NCBI GenBank assembly: GCA_016785225.1
Contig: JAFBJZ010000847.1
Coordinates: 1,793,001 to 1,857,000 of the forward strand
Origin: Psettodes erumei
Taxonomy: Eukaryota; Chordata; Actinopteri; Pleuronectiformes; Psettodidae
Length of the DNA stretch: 64,000 nucleotides
Direction of reading: 5' to 3'
Shown here: one piece after another, positions 10,574-23,043 of the stretch
Position numbering within the stretch: position 1 is the first letter of the stretch
Layout: the number at the start of each line of letters is the position of its first letter
Notes under the pieces: generated by a model
Seen by the model: the letters and a program-made list of their open reading frames with translations, nothing else
Told to the model about the DNA's origin: nothing
The model's database searches: none
Program-made: the position numbers and the translations under genes

Positions 10574-11070
10574 CACCTAACTCGGGAGGGGCTTGAAAAA
10601 GACACACTGTCGCACAGAGCCGTGACGTGATGGCTACCCCAACCATCCCCGCTCCCAGCCCTGGGCATGTGTCATCATGTCTCAGTCAGTTAATCGTTGC
10701 AGGTGGAACACAGGTGACTAACAGGTGCAGAATTTGGTTCAGCACACTTTCAAAAATACCCTCAGCCACACCTTCATAATTATGTGTCTTTTCTGTTCCT
10801 GTTTTCATGTTTTTCGCATGTTCTGTGTTAACAGTAACTGCAATCAACTGAAAAATGTGTTCGTGTAAAATGTCAGCTTTTTGAGGAACTGGGAAGAACC
10901 ACTTGAAAAGATGCTTGCTTTGTATTTTTAAGTTCCTGTAACATACTGTACACCTATTAAGTTCAAGTAATTTTACTTCTGTCTTCTGTTATTTCCATTA
11001 CTTTTGCATTTGTGATGTGGAAAGTGATTCATACAAACACAAAGAGGTCTCAGACAAAAAAGGTCATGTT

Positions 11071-11073
<3 letters not shown>

Positions 11074-11110
<37 letters not shown>
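11074..11110. repeat. (TA)n microsatellite
   Basis: Perfect alternating TA over about 37 bases in intergenic DNA. Confidence 0.9.
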
Positions 11111-11111
<1 letters not shown>

Positions 11112-12727
11112 TATACTCTAACTACATCATAGTTTGAGTCTTTGTCTCTGATCTTTTGAGCTGAAGGAGTTTCAGGTTGAAACAAAGGCGCGCACTCAGG
11201 CTTCTGTTTGCAGATTCCCAGTTGTACACTTTGAAGGAGTGACAAGAGTGACAGCGTGAAAAGTGCACAGTAAATATGTCTGCCTGGATGTGTTCAAAAA
11301 GCAGGTTCAAACATAAAAATACCATCCTCTTCCTTAAGCCACTATTTTTAAGAGTTACGTTTTTAAGGCATTTAATAAAAATCACTGCTTTGAAAATGGT
11401 CGGTTGAACCTGAATTCCTGGCTTCTAATGCAAATAAATCATAATTGCTGTACATGTTGGCTCACTAATCTGGTAAATGTATTTTTACAGCGCAAATGCA
11501 ACTAATGAAGTTCATGATACATCATGCACAGATTTCAATGATTTATCACAGCAGTGGAACAGAAAAGCTACACAGCTACAAGACATGCATGTGAAAGCAC
11601 GAACAAAGACCTCAAGCATTATAGAAACAATGCTATTAAAAGATATGAACCCTGTTCATCTGTCAACAACAATTATATGTCATGCATGAGGAGAAAAGAT
11701 GTTCTGTAGGTGAAAATAAAAGTAGCTGACCTTTCAGAGTTGTGAGCCTTCTTCCTACAGGTTTTCTTACAGGGTGAAAAATGTGCACTCTGCTGCTGAA
11801 GCTCTCCACCTGAATCATCAATAGTTCTCCACAGCAGGGACAGGACACCGGGAGGGATGTTGGGGAGATGGCAAACACTGTGCCAAGTGATTCCAGTTGA
11901 CAAACTGTTGCAAAAAAAGAAGGAATGGTGAGAGGGGGCAAAGAGAGGTAGAGAGAGAATCAGATTGTTTCAGAAATGAATGGAGGCAGTGTTTAAGAGC
12001 CAAAAGTGCCGTTAGGACTATAATGCCTCTATTTTATCCAAGGTAAGATCATTAAAGCTGCTTGGGCCTGGCTATGGAGATTGGGTTCCACACACAAGCA
12101 AGCAAGGAGGAATTTCCACAATTAAGACTCTGAGGAGAGATGGTTTCAGGGTGAGATTAGTCCTGATGCTGAGGTCGATCCCGATAGGCCCCAGACAGGC
12201 ACCTGCCTCGTGTTTTTGTCAGCATGGCACAGCACAGCAGCAGATATTGAATAATCTCATATTTATTTATTTATTTTTAAATCAGACTGATGAAGTAAAA
12301 ATAATTCATGCCAAATTTAGATAGTCATGTGAAAGTGAAAATAAAGGGCTTGAATCGTGTTCAGCTGAGGTAACTTTGCACAAGGAAAGACTTCAGCAGG
12401 GGAAGAAAAAAAAATTGACTCCAAAGGACATGAGAAAATGCCAGAGGGAGCCGGCGTGACAAGTGTCAGCAGGCAGTCCAAGGCAAGCCCAGACTTCTCA
12501 GTTAACGGCTGGCTGTCACTCAGGAGGCGTCCAACCCTTGAGTTAATTTGGACCATTATTCATATCAATGCAAAGTGAAAAATGCATTAACAAGCTGCAG
12601 TGCAGACACGGGCTCAGGTGTCTTTGAGTCAAGTTTGTCTTTGTTTAAAGTTATCAAGTTTCCTGAAGTTTCAATCTATTTGAAGTTAGACAGCATATGC
12701 AAATGAAACATGTGTACATACACTCAG

Positions 12728-12960
12728 CTGGCAGTTTATTAGGCACGCCTAGCTAAAACTAATGCAGTCTAATGCAACCGTCCTGTAGTAAATCCTCCCT
12801 GCATGAAGCTTATGATGTTCAGTTTTTATTGACACTGTCTTAGAGAGGGACCAATTCAACCACATAATCATTTTACAGGGTAAAGTTGGTGGTGCTGTCG
12901 AACTGCATTGTGTCACACTGACAAGAGAGTTTCTGTTATTTTGTCCTTCCCAGGTGTATC
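12728..12960 (+). repeat. Dispersed fish repeat, family B, copy 1
   Basis: Starts with CAGTTTATTAGGCACGCCTA followed by GCTAAAACTAATGCAGTC, a block I recognise from many teleost genomes. A shorter diverged copy lies at about 36013-36060. The family name and the right end are uncertain. Confidence 0.6.
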
Positions 12961-14094
12961 AATGAGAGTGGGCTAAGTAACAGAAATGTGTCTGTGTAAT
13001 ACAATGTAATGCAGCAACATCACAAACCGCAGCCTCCATAAATCCACATGGCTACTAAAACAGCCTCAACAAACCTGGAACTTCTTCAAAAGTTGATGTG
13101 TTGCTTTTTTTTGTCATTTTAAGAGAAACGATAATCATGACTCAAATAAGAAGATGCAGAATTTTTATCAGCTGGTGTAATATACCTATTTAACTCATTT
13201 AATACAGACATAAACCATGACATGTAATGGTTTACTTATTCATTTTTATGCATGGGAGAAACCACTAATGTGAACATCCTGTTCTGAGTAGTGATACATG
13301 TGACAACTTCTCCACTTCTATCTGAAAATAATGATATTTTCCTCAGTTACCTTGTTTGGGGTTTTCCTGAGATAAAAAACCTGCAGTTTCCTGCATCACA
13401 TTGGAAAGAATGTGTGTGTATACCTGAGTGATGTCATCGCGGTGAGCACCTTAGGCCACTGTTCAGAAAGAGTCACAGTTTCAGTGGGTAATTTAAGCAG
13501 AGCGAGTATCTCTGTGGGATCATTCTCTGAGTCACGCGTGTTCGGGCCTGACACATCATCACACGGCACATTGTCACATGACACAAACAGGAAACCTGAA
13601 GGAGTCTGCAGGAATGATGAGAAAGTTTTAGCATCACGTGTGAAGAACCTCTACACATCAAACAACATACAGTATTCTCATGTTTTTAAAATTGATGTTG
13701 TTCTGTTCTACTCTCAGATACTTCTCTTAACGCTCTTTGTTTCTTATGTTGGTGAAGGAGAACAGCTTCAGTCTCTCTGGATGTTTTTCTTAAATGAAAG
13801 TGCCAAATAAACATGTGAAAGTCTGGTTGTTTATGGTCTTATATGAGTTGCACACAATAGCTGCCAGGAATTTTGGTTTGGCTTTTTTGGCCTGTGGAAA
13901 CTTTCAGGCCTAACATCCTCCTGTTGTTATTTTATCATATATTTCTGTATTCAATGATTAAGTCTGGTTTTTCAGTTCCCAACTGGCGTGACAAACACAC
14001 ACCCTCACCTTAACTTTAACCTTAGCGAAACATGTCTCCCCTTTCAAATGTGAAGACTGATGTTATGGGTAACGCCCCGATCACCTTCACGCCT

Positions 14095-14190
14095 GCTGTC
14101 CGTTACACAACCACAGCCTGATCTTCTCGAGCAGGCGGGGTTAATGGCCTTACTCAAGGGCACCACAGCAGTGCTGGATACAGGTTTGCT
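14095..14190 (-). repeat. Dispersed fish repeat, family A, inverted copy 2
   Basis: The minus strand reads TGCCCTTGAGTAAGGCCATT followed by AACCCCGCCTGCTC, alignable with the plus-strand copy at 6265-6345. Opposite orientation and high divergence indicate an old insertion. Confidence 0.5.
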
Positions 14191-14349
14191 CCCTTCTCCT
14201 AACCAGCTGTGAAACAAATGTAATAAAAACAAAAATCTAACGAAAGAAAGGTTTGAATTTAACGTAGACAGAACCAGTGACACAGACTATTCAAATGGTG
14301 GCTGGGGTTGAACAACAACAATCTGCAGCAGATGCCAGCACCTCGTGGA

Positions 14350-14357
14350 AACCGGTC
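14350..14357 (+). promoter_or_regulatory. Candidate Grainyhead-like site
   Basis: AACCGGTC, one base from the palindromic Grainyhead consensus AACCGGTT. Grainyhead-like 2 is known to activate mammalian claudin-4. A single 8-mer occurs often by chance, so this is only a candidate. Confidence 0.25.
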
Positions 14358-15394
14358 AGACTCGCTCCTGCTCCCACATGGTGAATGTTTAGCACAGTGC
14401 TCTGCAAGTGGCCACATGTGTATTCTTAGGAATGGTCTAATGGGGTTGGTGAACCTGCTGTAAGTGTGGTGAACACCCTCCGTGAGAGTGGCCTGTTACT
14501 CATAGACCAAGACCTTTGCAGAACTGAATCTGTTGAGTCCAGCAAACAACACGGATATGTAGGATGGCAGAACGTGGGCATGCATGACTCAGGGTAAACA
14601 CAGTGTGACATTCAGTGGACTGAAACTAACTGTGGTTAATTTGAATTTTAAATACGATTATTTGCATAAATGTCAGTCTCATTCCTGAGTTAATTTGAAT
14701 TCAAAAGCGTCTGCTACACCTAAAATCATAAGAAAGGTTTTACAACTTTACATCTAAGGAAAGTTAAAATTCAATATGTTGTTCCTGAAACGTGGAACAA
14801 AAAAACCTCCCCATACGTTTTACTGTAGGTAAATCTAAGGCATCCCGAATAAAAAAAACATTTCCAGTTGAACAAAAGTACAAAGCAAGACCCTGAAAAA
14901 AACAACAATAAAGAGCCAAATGCAAAGATGCCAGCAGGCATGAGTCAATGTCAAACTGGATCTGGTTTTATCTGAATGTGTCTGGTATTCCACAGAGCTG
15001 CAGTGTGGTAGAGTTTGAGAGGAAATGTTTTTCCTTCGACGTAGGACCCTCCCTAACGCTAACTCCTGGCACTGTGTACAGGGACTGCTGCCAGTTGGAA
15101 AAGCAGGAAATAAAAACATTAGACTTATGTTTTAGCTGCTTGCTGTGCACTACAGAATAACTGAAAAGGAAACAATTCATGCAACCAAAATCCTAATTCA
15201 GGGCGTTTTCTGCAAGACATAATGCAGCAGTGGCTCCCCCTGCCTGTGAAAACATACATCTACAACACAATGCATACACGACACGCACACACGCAATCAC
15301 ATAAATGATTGTGTAAAGTTTATCCCAGGTTGCTGATTATACATGGTGCTTCTTGTGTAAAATAACACTAAATTACGCTAAATGTGCAACTGTC

Positions 15395-15396
<2 letters not shown>

Positions 15397-15433
<37 letters not shown>
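15397..15433. repeat. (TG)n microsatellite
   Basis: About 18 perfect TG units, about 1.25 kb before claudin gene 5. Confidence 0.9.
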
Positions 15434-15434
<1 letters not shown>

Positions 15435-16490
15435 ATGTACATGTGGAGGAGGTTCACCACAAGATAGCAGCAGTGCTGATTCTGACCACTGACCCCAGGT
15501 GAGCCCTGTTAATTAGAGAAGAGCCTGTAATGACTCACTTGTCAGTGAACCTCAACAGCTCTGTTTTCTAACAAAGAAGCTGTTTTAGAAGTTAGATGAA
15601 GTTTTTGTTTTCAGTTGATCATCCTGATAAAAGGCTGATATGGATCCAGGTACAGATAAACAATTGTGATAGAAGAGACGTTTTGGATAGAGCAGTTTTT
15701 TCAGGGGGTTTTTCTGATTAGATTTTCAGTCCAATATTTTTAAATGACGGACTCAGTAAGAACTGTTCTAACCTAAAACTAAATGTGGTCCACTGGCTTT
15801 TCCCAGTAAATGATCATATGCAGTACAAAGGGGTTATTTACCAAGGGGGATTATAGTTACACACATGACCCACCATTAAGTCCCAGGTCTATATTTATGG
15901 TTTGCCATGAGATTCAAAGGGATATTATCTGCTCATGCCAGGTCATAGTCTACAAAACCAATATTTTTAGAGAATTTTGTTGATTAGAATATATACTGTA
16001 TGTATATAAGATCCTATACCCTCAGTTTTAAGAAGCACCTCAAGCATGCAGACTGATAATGAGCCCTGTTAACTTATACCCAGTCTTTATCCTCCTGGGC
16101 GGGATTGTGTAGCTGACCAACGAAAACAATGCCTGTCATTGTCGCTTTTTTTTCTTGATCTCATTCAGATGCTGATTCAGCATTTTTCTTCAAGGTTGTC
16201 GCACATGGCAGGTACATGCTCTCTCTCAAATTTAAAAGATTTGAAAAGCAACGTTGGTTGCGTCAAATCAAAACTGAGCACATTAATGATTTTTGTGGGT
16301 TGGATTTCCAGAAACCACTTCTATTTAATTCATCTGCTATTATCTAAATTGTTTTTGCAAGACTATGGATTTTCATGTGACTCAATTGTATTTCAATGCA
16401 ATTTAATGCATTAATTAATAAAGTAACCCCCTATTAGAAGTTAAACATGATTCCACCTGAAGCTGACTCCACCTTCACTCGTCTAAGCTT

Positions 16491-16498
16491 TATAAAGA
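16491..16498 (+). promoter_or_regulatory. TATA box of claudin gene 5
   Basis: TATAAAGA, 194 bases before the chosen ATG, followed by a CT-rich stretch typical of a start region. No other ATG occurs between about 16520 and 16685, which supports the start choice. Confidence 0.7.
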
Positions 16499-16684
16499 AG
16501 GTAGAATCTGTTTCTCCCTCTCTCTTTCTCTCTCACTAAAAGTCTAACGCTGGACTTTGAGACAAGGAGATCCGATATCGCCTTCATCTCAGGAGGGTTG
16601 AGCCTGCGGACACAGAAGGCCTTCTATCCACAGCACCCTGGCAGAGCGCCTTGTTCAGCTCCGTCTTCATCCCCACCTCCAACT

Positions 16685-17353
16685 ATGTACTCTGCAGGCT
16701 TGGAGATCCTTGGGATGATCCTGGCCGTGGCCGGCTGGCTGGGCGTGATGGTGGCCTGTGGCCTGCCCATGTGGCGGGTGGCCGCGTTCATCGGTCAGAA
16801 CATCGTCATCTCCCAGGTGATCTGGGAGGGTTTGTGGATGAACTGCTCGGTGCAGAGCACCGGCCAGATGCACTGCAAGGTGCACGACTCCATGCTGGGA
16901 CTACCGGTGGACCTGCAGGCAGCTCGCGCCTTGGTTATTGTCTCCATGGTGCTCTGCATTGTGGCCATTGGCCTGTCAGTGGCAGGCGCCAAGTGCACCA
17001 ACTGCAGCCGGGATGTGAGCAGTAAACCGCGGCTCGTGGTGGCTGCTGGAGTGGTCTTCGTGGTGGCCGGGTTGTTGCTGCTGGTGGCCGTGTCCTGGAC
17101 GGCCCACGCCATTGTCCTGGGCTTCTACGACCCGTTGCTCGAGGAGACGGGGAAGAGAGAGTTTGGTAACGCTCTGTACTTTGGCTGGGCTGCCTCCTGC
17201 CTGCTCATTCTCGGAGGGGCCCTGCTCTGTTGCTCCTGCCCCCCTGGATCAGCTACAGCACCGAGTGGTGGTGGCTCTGTGCCTCCCCGGGTGGACTACT
17301 CAGCAGTTAAAACCATGTCAGTCAATGGATACACCAGAAGAGACTATGTATAA
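16685..17353 (+). CDS. Claudin, claudin-3/6/9-like (gene 5)
   Basis: Intronless 222-aa claudin, first gene of the plus arm. Family marks: W30, G49-L50-W51, C54, C64, R81, four membrane segments, C-terminal RRDYV for PDZ binding. Differences from the neighbours: the second loop has FYDP (147-150) instead of YNP and lacks the usual AQ(R/K) run (EETGKREFG); the third membrane segment ends LVAVSW where its neighbours have LIPV(C/S)W; and the tail is longer and glycine/serine-rich (about 188-200). The frame is open 29 codons upstream but has no ATG there. The branch is unclear: the LEILG start and RRDYV end favour the claudin-3 group, but the loop is divergent. Poly(A) signal at 17645. Confidence 0.93.
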   Translation: MYSAGLEILGMILAVAGWLGVMVACGLPMWRVAAFIGQNIVISQVIWEGLWMNCSVQSTGQMHCKVHDSMLGLPVDLQAARALVIVSMVLCIVAIGLSVAGAKCTNCSRDVSSKPRLVVAAGVVFVVAGLLLLVAVSWTAHAIVLGFYDPLLEETGKREFGNALYFGWAASCLLILGGALLCCSCPPGSATAPSGGGSVPPRVDYSAVKTMSVNGYTRRDYV

Positions 17354-17644
17354 ATGTTTGACATCAGATGAAAAAAACTATGATGGATACCTGATGTTTG
17401 GATTTCAATGCAACGAACAGGGCTTGAACATTAAGTATGCATGCTTCATGATGTGTTTTTTTTTTACGGACATTTCTCTGTAGCAGTGGGCATCTTACGC
17501 TCCTTTTACTATTCCATTTCATATATTAATGTATTGCACTTGTAGGTTTGGGCTTTTTTCATTTAAATTAAGATGTGTTTGATCTTCATAATGTCACACA
17601 ATGTTAATGCAGATCATTCATGATTCAAGTTAGTTTAGACTATG

Positions 17645-17650
17645 AATAAA
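17645..17650 (+). other. Polyadenylation signal of claudin gene 5
   Basis: AATAAA about 290 bases after the stop codon. Confidence 0.55.
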
Positions 17651-17659
17651 AGAGCAAAA

Positions 17660-20590
17660 CTTGAGAATGTTTTCACTTCCAAGCCTCCATCATAGGGGAA
17701 ATGCAGTTTTTTAACTTTATTGCCAAAGAGTCAAAAAGGAACTAATGCTGAAATTAAGTGTAACACGAGCACAGATTTGGTATGCAGGAACAGGGGAATA
17801 CGCCAGCTGTGGGGCTCAGCAGAGTCTGACCAATAAGAGCTCTCACTGGTGCACGGAGAAATTTGGTTTTTTATTTCAATGAAAATGGGCGAAAGGAACA
17901 ATGGAGGGTTTGTTGTGGAAGAGAACCTCATGTTGCCCCTCCATTGTAGCCTGTCCTCCATTTGCGAGATTGAAACTGAGTCAGAGATAAAAGTCTCTGT
18001 CCGCAAGGGGGACGTAACCTGCACCGAGTCCAAACTGAACCACAAAGGCCTCGTTGATCAGGCCGGTTTGCAGCTGTTTACTTTGCTTCCATAATGAGAT
18101 TCACTGATAGAAACATGCATCTAAGTGCTCAAAGAGTTTTCCAATCAAAATGGAAAAACAAAACTGTAGGTGGGGGGAAATGCCTCTTTGGATTTGTTGT
18201 ACAACGATGGGAACTGCTGCATTTAGGGTCCACTGGATTTTTAGCAATATAAATGACGCTGTATTGAGTCTGAAACCACATTTCTTCCTTTCAAACCTTT
18301 AAAATCTTGTCCTATTCTACCTACAAGCTATAGATGATGTGGCAGTTCAGCACTCCGAGTTTGTTAAGAAACTGAAATATAAGAAAGAAAGATACAGGCT
18401 GAAAACATCCATTCTTACTTTTTTACTTGCTTTGGCTCGAGCCATGGGGATAATGTTGCAAAGAATAGGTTTCTAAATATACTGAAAACTCCCAGAGTGA
18501 CCACAGACCCTCTGTGTAGCATTGTGTAGCATGAATGAGTCCAGCTGTGCAATCATCATGTGCTAATGACTACACAGCTGGAAACATGCAACAGCCAAGA
18601 GCAGCAGCTGGCCCATGTATTATGCACAATTCCTCTTGTACACTGGATAATGTTCATAAATTGCTTCTCTTTGTACCACTTTCACATAATGATGAATGCA
18701 TGCAGCATTGCACTTTGACGCATGTCTTGCTTTGCAGATCTCTGAGAGCTGAATGAAGACGTGGTTTGCTGAGCTTTTAGCTGCTTTATCTACTTTTGTA
18801 TTGCATGGGGAGCAGATAGGTTTCCCACCGGACGTGAGGACCTGCCTTCGTTTGCTCAGCGTGTCAAAACTACACCGAATGCATAACGGCAGTTGGTGCA
18901 AATGGCTGCTGTTTTACACTCATCTCAGCCACTTCACATGCCTCTGTGAGAGCACACAGTACTGCTGCCTGTGCAGAGAAACACAAACTTCATCGCCTCA
19001 TGGCAAAGGGGAGCGGCAGGAAGTGTTCACAGCCTTTGGGGTTCAAAGTATTTGGAGCCTTAGAGACCCATGTTTCCTTCATTGCTTCAAGTAACACAAT
19101 CATTAAAAGGAGCCTCCCTTTATTCCCAGTGTATTTTATAAGCCAATTTACAGATTGACAACAACACTGTGAAGATTCGATGCCTTGATGAGCGTGATGA
19201 AGGATATTGGTAAAAAGGGTCTTCATCTGTGGCACGTGCAGCAGTTAAACTGAGGCTGACCCCCCCGATGCGCTGTGACCTTCAGAACAAGGACACTGAT
19301 AAGACACCCCCCCCAACGATGTGCACACATACACAGTTGTTTCAGCTTCCAACAAACTCACCTACTCCCTCTTTGTATGACTGGAATAATGTCATAAATT
19401 ATTTTTATCCGTCCTGCGTGCCTGCTGCACGCAGATACTGCAGATTTAGAGGGGGTTTGTGTTATTTACATTGCAGTTCCCACATGTGGTCTTAGTTATT
19501 ACCTCCCACGGTGACCAGTGACACAGATTAGTCAGGCGAACCCAGGGAAAACAGCTGAGAAAAGCAGTTTTCAGCAGTACACACCCAATGTTACTGGATC
19601 ATATGTCATCATCGTGTGGTTGTGTTGTTCTGGGATCTGCAGGTCAGGTTTTGCGTGTGAAAAATTTTTGTATCATTATATAATGGCAAAGTTAAGTAAC
19701 ATCATTATCAACCACCTGTCTCAGTGGGAACTACCGCTTCTTTCAACTTCTTCTCTTGTATTTAATAGTAGGTCAAGAATATTTCCCCTCTGTAATATCT
19801 GGAGACTCCTTTTCTTACCCATTTATGAACTCTCCCAAATGACATCTAAGTTTTATTCTCTGCTGATAACGCTCAAATCTTCTCCCGCAAACCTGCAGTG
19901 AAGAAAAAAAGAAAAAAACATTTTTAGTTCCTATCTTAAGCTGTTAAAAGACGATGGTTCCAGTAAATCAAAATGTCACAGATGAAGTTTCATCAAATTT
20001 GCTGGAAGCATATGGGGGCTGTCACAGGACAGATACAAACATACCTTTGAGATTATCACAGTACTCCCACTGGTTTCCAAAGAACTATCCCCTTTTCACC
20101 GCTTCCATCATTCCCCTCCTTTCCTCTTCCTCAGCTTCAGTAAATGTAGTTCATAAAAAAAAAATCAGGGCATAATTAAAGCAGAAATATTTTTCACAAC
20201 CTTTGTGTGCGGCCTTACTAACACAAACTGCACAACAATAAAAATCAAGATACAAACCTGAAACCCAAACATCTGACTCACTGACACAAGTACAATGAGA
20301 AATCTACAGCAGCTGATATTGTGCCTTCCACTTTCAATCATTCATCCACAGCTCTTTAACATGTCGGTTATCCTTTAACTACCCCAGACCTGAGATACAG
20401 ACCCTCTGTTTACTCTCCCCTCACCCAAACAGGTGGGAGCGCTACCGGAGCCCAGGAAGTTCAATGATTAAGCTGAGGCCATTCACATGCCAAGGCTGCG
20501 CTTTCCTCTGTACAAACTAGGCGGGACAGAGGACAGTTTAAAATCCTCCCTAGCCAATGAGGTAACTCCACCTTCTGCTCTGGAGAAATG
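17660..20590. other. Intergenic between claudin genes 5 and 6
   Basis: No recognisable gene or strong repeat. Open frames of 80-127 codons (for example 19518-19901 plus) have no known domain, no good start context and no splice support. Confidence 0.6.
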
Positions 20591-20595
20591 TGCTG

Positions 20596-20604
20596 TTTAT
20601 ATGA
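20596..20604 (+). promoter_or_regulatory. Weak TATA-like element of claudin gene 6
   Basis: TTTATATGA about 90 bases before the ATG. The spacing is right and the match is imperfect. Confidence 0.45.
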
Positions 20605-20690
20605 ATAATCAGCTCTCTATTCACTCATTCATTCCATCAACGTCCATCTGCTGAGGTGAAGAGGACATCTCTTTAGAGAACAGCTCAGAC

Positions 20691-21347
20691 ATGCCTTCAG
20701 TGGGACTGGAGATACTTGGGGTGACTCTGGGCGTCCTGGGATGGATCTCAGCCATTGTTTCCTGCGCCTTGCCCATGTGGAGAGTGTCAGCTTTCATCGG
20801 GGTGAACATAGTGACAGCCCAGACCACCTGGGAGGGCATCTGGATGAGCTGCGTGGTCCTGAGCACAGGTCAGATGCAGTGTAAAATCTATGACTCCATG
20901 TTGGCTTTGAGCGCAGACCTCCAAGCGGCCCGTGCCCTCACCATCATCTCCATCCTGCTGGGCGTCATTGGAGTCCTGGTGGCCATCATGGGGGCAAAGT
21001 GCACCAACTGCGTGAGCGAAGAGACAGCTAAGGCTCGGGTGATGATAGCTGCTGGGGGGGCCTTCATCTTGGCCTCTCTGATGCAGCTGATCCCCGTGTC
21101 GTGGTCGGCCCACACCATCATCATGGAGTTCTACAATCCCGTCATACCTGAGGCGCAGAAGAGGGAGATAGGTGCAGCTCTGTACCTGGGCTGGGCCGCA
21201 GCTGCATTTCTGCTCATCGGAGGGGGCATCCTCTGCTCCAGTTGCCCTCCTCAGCCTGAGAAAAGGTACGGGCCTCCATCAAAGATGATGTACTCGCAAA
21301 CCAGGTCAGTCGCCCCCAGCGGCTACGATAAGCGAGACTACGTCTGA
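20691..21347 (+). CDS. Claudin, claudin-3-like (gene 6)
   Basis: Intronless 218-aa claudin. The second extracellular loop FYNPVIPEAQKRE is almost the claudin-3 wording, and the tail (YSQTRSVAPSGYDKRDYV) also follows claudin-3, ending in a PDZ-binding DYV. Conserved W30, C54, C64, R81 and four membrane segments. Two first-loop changes: W-E-G-I-W rather than GLW, and L57 in place of the usual Q before STGQ. Start MPSVGLEILG matches claudin-3 N-termini. A weak TATA lies 90 bases upstream and ATTAAA lies at 21784. Likely a cldn3 paralogue (cldnh or a cldn3 letter-form in fish naming; not provable here). Confidence 0.95.
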   Translation: MPSVGLEILGVTLGVLGWISAIVSCALPMWRVSAFIGVNIVTAQTTWEGIWMSCVVLSTGQMQCKIYDSMLALSADLQAARALTIISILLGVIGVLVAIMGAKCTNCVSEETAKARVMIAAGGAFILASLMQLIPVSWSAHTIIMEFYNPVIPEAQKREIGAALYLGWAAAAFLLIGGGILCSSCPPQPEKRYGPPSKMMYSQTRSVAPSGYDKRDYV

Positions 21348-21783
21348 ACCTGCTCCTTTCTCACGCTTCTGCCATCATGGAAAAGACTCCTGAAAGAGAA
21401 GCGGAGAGGACGGCCATTTTTAAAAATATAACTAAAACACATGTCTTCATGTTGACATGGAGAAACCACTGATATGCATGTCACCATGTATTGTTTGTCC
21501 TTTTCAACAGAGTCTACATCAAACTGTTTTTTCTTTGTTCATTTCTTGTGTGCAGCTTTGTCACTGTGCTGAGGCTAACAACTGTAAGTCCATGATGTAG
21601 TGTGCCATTCATTTTATATTTTACAAAACCAATTGTATACTTTGTAAACACACATTTAGAGAAGAAGGCGATTGTGATATTTTTACTGTATTGAATTGTG
21701 TTTCATAATGAAGCTTCAGGTCTGATTAAGTTTGAAGTTTTGAAGTTTGAAGTCATGTGAAAATCATGTTTTCATGTTTTTTT

Positions 21784-21789
21784 ATTAAA
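21784..21789 (+). other. Polyadenylation signal of claudin gene 6
   Basis: ATTAAA, the common variant, about 435 bases after the stop codon and followed by a T-rich stretch. Confidence 0.5.
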
Positions 21790-21799
21790 GGCTCTGATT

Positions 21800-23030
21800 T
21801 TGATTTTAGTTGTCTGTTTTAGTATCATTTAAGACTGAAACATTTGTTATCTCAGGGTCAGAGGAAAATCATATAAAATGTGCATATCACTTAGTTTTCA
21901 TTCAGACATTTTAAGTTTTACAATGTCTTTATGCCCTGTGGACCCCCTATAGTCTGACACAGCAGTCACTGTATGTGCTCATATAAATAATTCAATGGCA
22001 GCTTGGTGTCATGTATAGTCATACATTGAGCTACAGTTTTCAGCTGGAATTACATATTGAAAAACACGCTGAGGGAGATGTTTCATCTCTACATCATCAG
22101 ACGAAGAGGAAAATGTTTGACTCCTCCGTCCGAGAACTGGGAGTCTCTGTCGCGGCACTTATTCACCTGGCTGTCTCCCACATGATAACAAGAACCACTG
22201 CTTTGTCAGCCCCCCACACCCCCACCACACTCAGCTACCTGCACTAGCTACCTCCCAAACAATGGACCCATTTCATGTCGGAGGGGGGAGACTGGGTTTG
22301 TGGGAGGGTGGGGGTTGTCATCACTGGGCCACAGAATGCTACTGAAGGGGTTGGGGGGGAGGGGGTCTTTCTAGGGAGACAGTCCCGGCCCAAAAGAATT
22401 TCAAGGGCATTCTGCAGACAGACAGAGTCATTACTGCCCATCAAACATAATGCTGCTGTCAGGGCCGTGACCTCGCAACTCCACCTGATTATTGTACTGC
22501 AACTGGATGTGTTTGTATTCTTGTAAAGTTTGAGAAAGTTCCCTGATCTTTGGTCTTCTGAAATTATTTCAGAACCTCACCGTATGACTTCAAATTTCTA
22601 CTGCACTATCTCAAGTTCAAGAGGTTATTACTGATAAATGTTGGCTTGGCATTTTTCACTTCTGAGTCATAAAAAAATCTAACTAAAGAAAGAAGGATGG
22701 GCTCCTCGTGTTGAAGATGATCAACGTAACATTAAATGTGCAGCTTTCTGATAGACATTAAATGTGACAGGTGCTCTGTGTGGCATTCACATGGAAAAGA
22801 AGACAGTTTGAGTTGTGTACAAATACTAAATAAAGTAAGATACCCAACAACACATGTGAGGCTTGCGTGCCCTTTCAGCTGTGAAGGGGCCTCTTTGTGG
22901 CCAGGCCCATTGTGAAGCCGGCCGTGTAAGCCGATAGCAGAGACTTCTGGGAGAGCTCCGGTCCTTCCTCCCCGTTTGGTGATGTCAGCTTCTTCAGGGA
23001 CTCCTCCTCCCCCCTGCCACCCACCTGATC
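21800..23030. other. Intergenic between claudin genes 6 and 7
   Basis: No gene recognised. The last 150 bases are GC-richer and form the promoter region of claudin gene 7. Confidence 0.6.
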
Positions 23031-23035
23031 TGCCT

Positions 23036-23043
23036 TATAAAGG
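23036..23043 (+). promoter_or_regulatory. TATA box of claudin gene 7
   Basis: TATAAAGG, 178 bases before the ATG at 23221. The implied 5' UTR of about 150 bases contains a short upstream ORF (23086, 15 codons). Confidence 0.65.

Larger units (their letters stand above)
10600..16480. other. Central gap between the two claudin arms
   Basis: About 5.9 kb with no recognisable gene, between two diverging claudin promoters. It is the natural place for shared control elements. It contains a (TA)n run, a (TG)n run, dispersed-repeat fragments at about 12728-12960 and 14095-14190, and one AACCGGTC site at 14350. Open frames of up to 132 codons here have no known domain. Confidence 0.65.

Noticed and set aside
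13412..13810. 132-codon open frame on the plus strand
   Set aside because: No recognisable domain, no splice or promoter support, and it lies in repeat-bearing intergenic DNA.
16598..16684. 29-codon open extension before claudin gene 5
   Set aside because: It begins with TTG, has no ATG and has no similarity to claudins.
19518..19901. 127-codon open frame on the plus strand
   Set aside because: No known motif, and base composition like the surrounding non-coding DNA.
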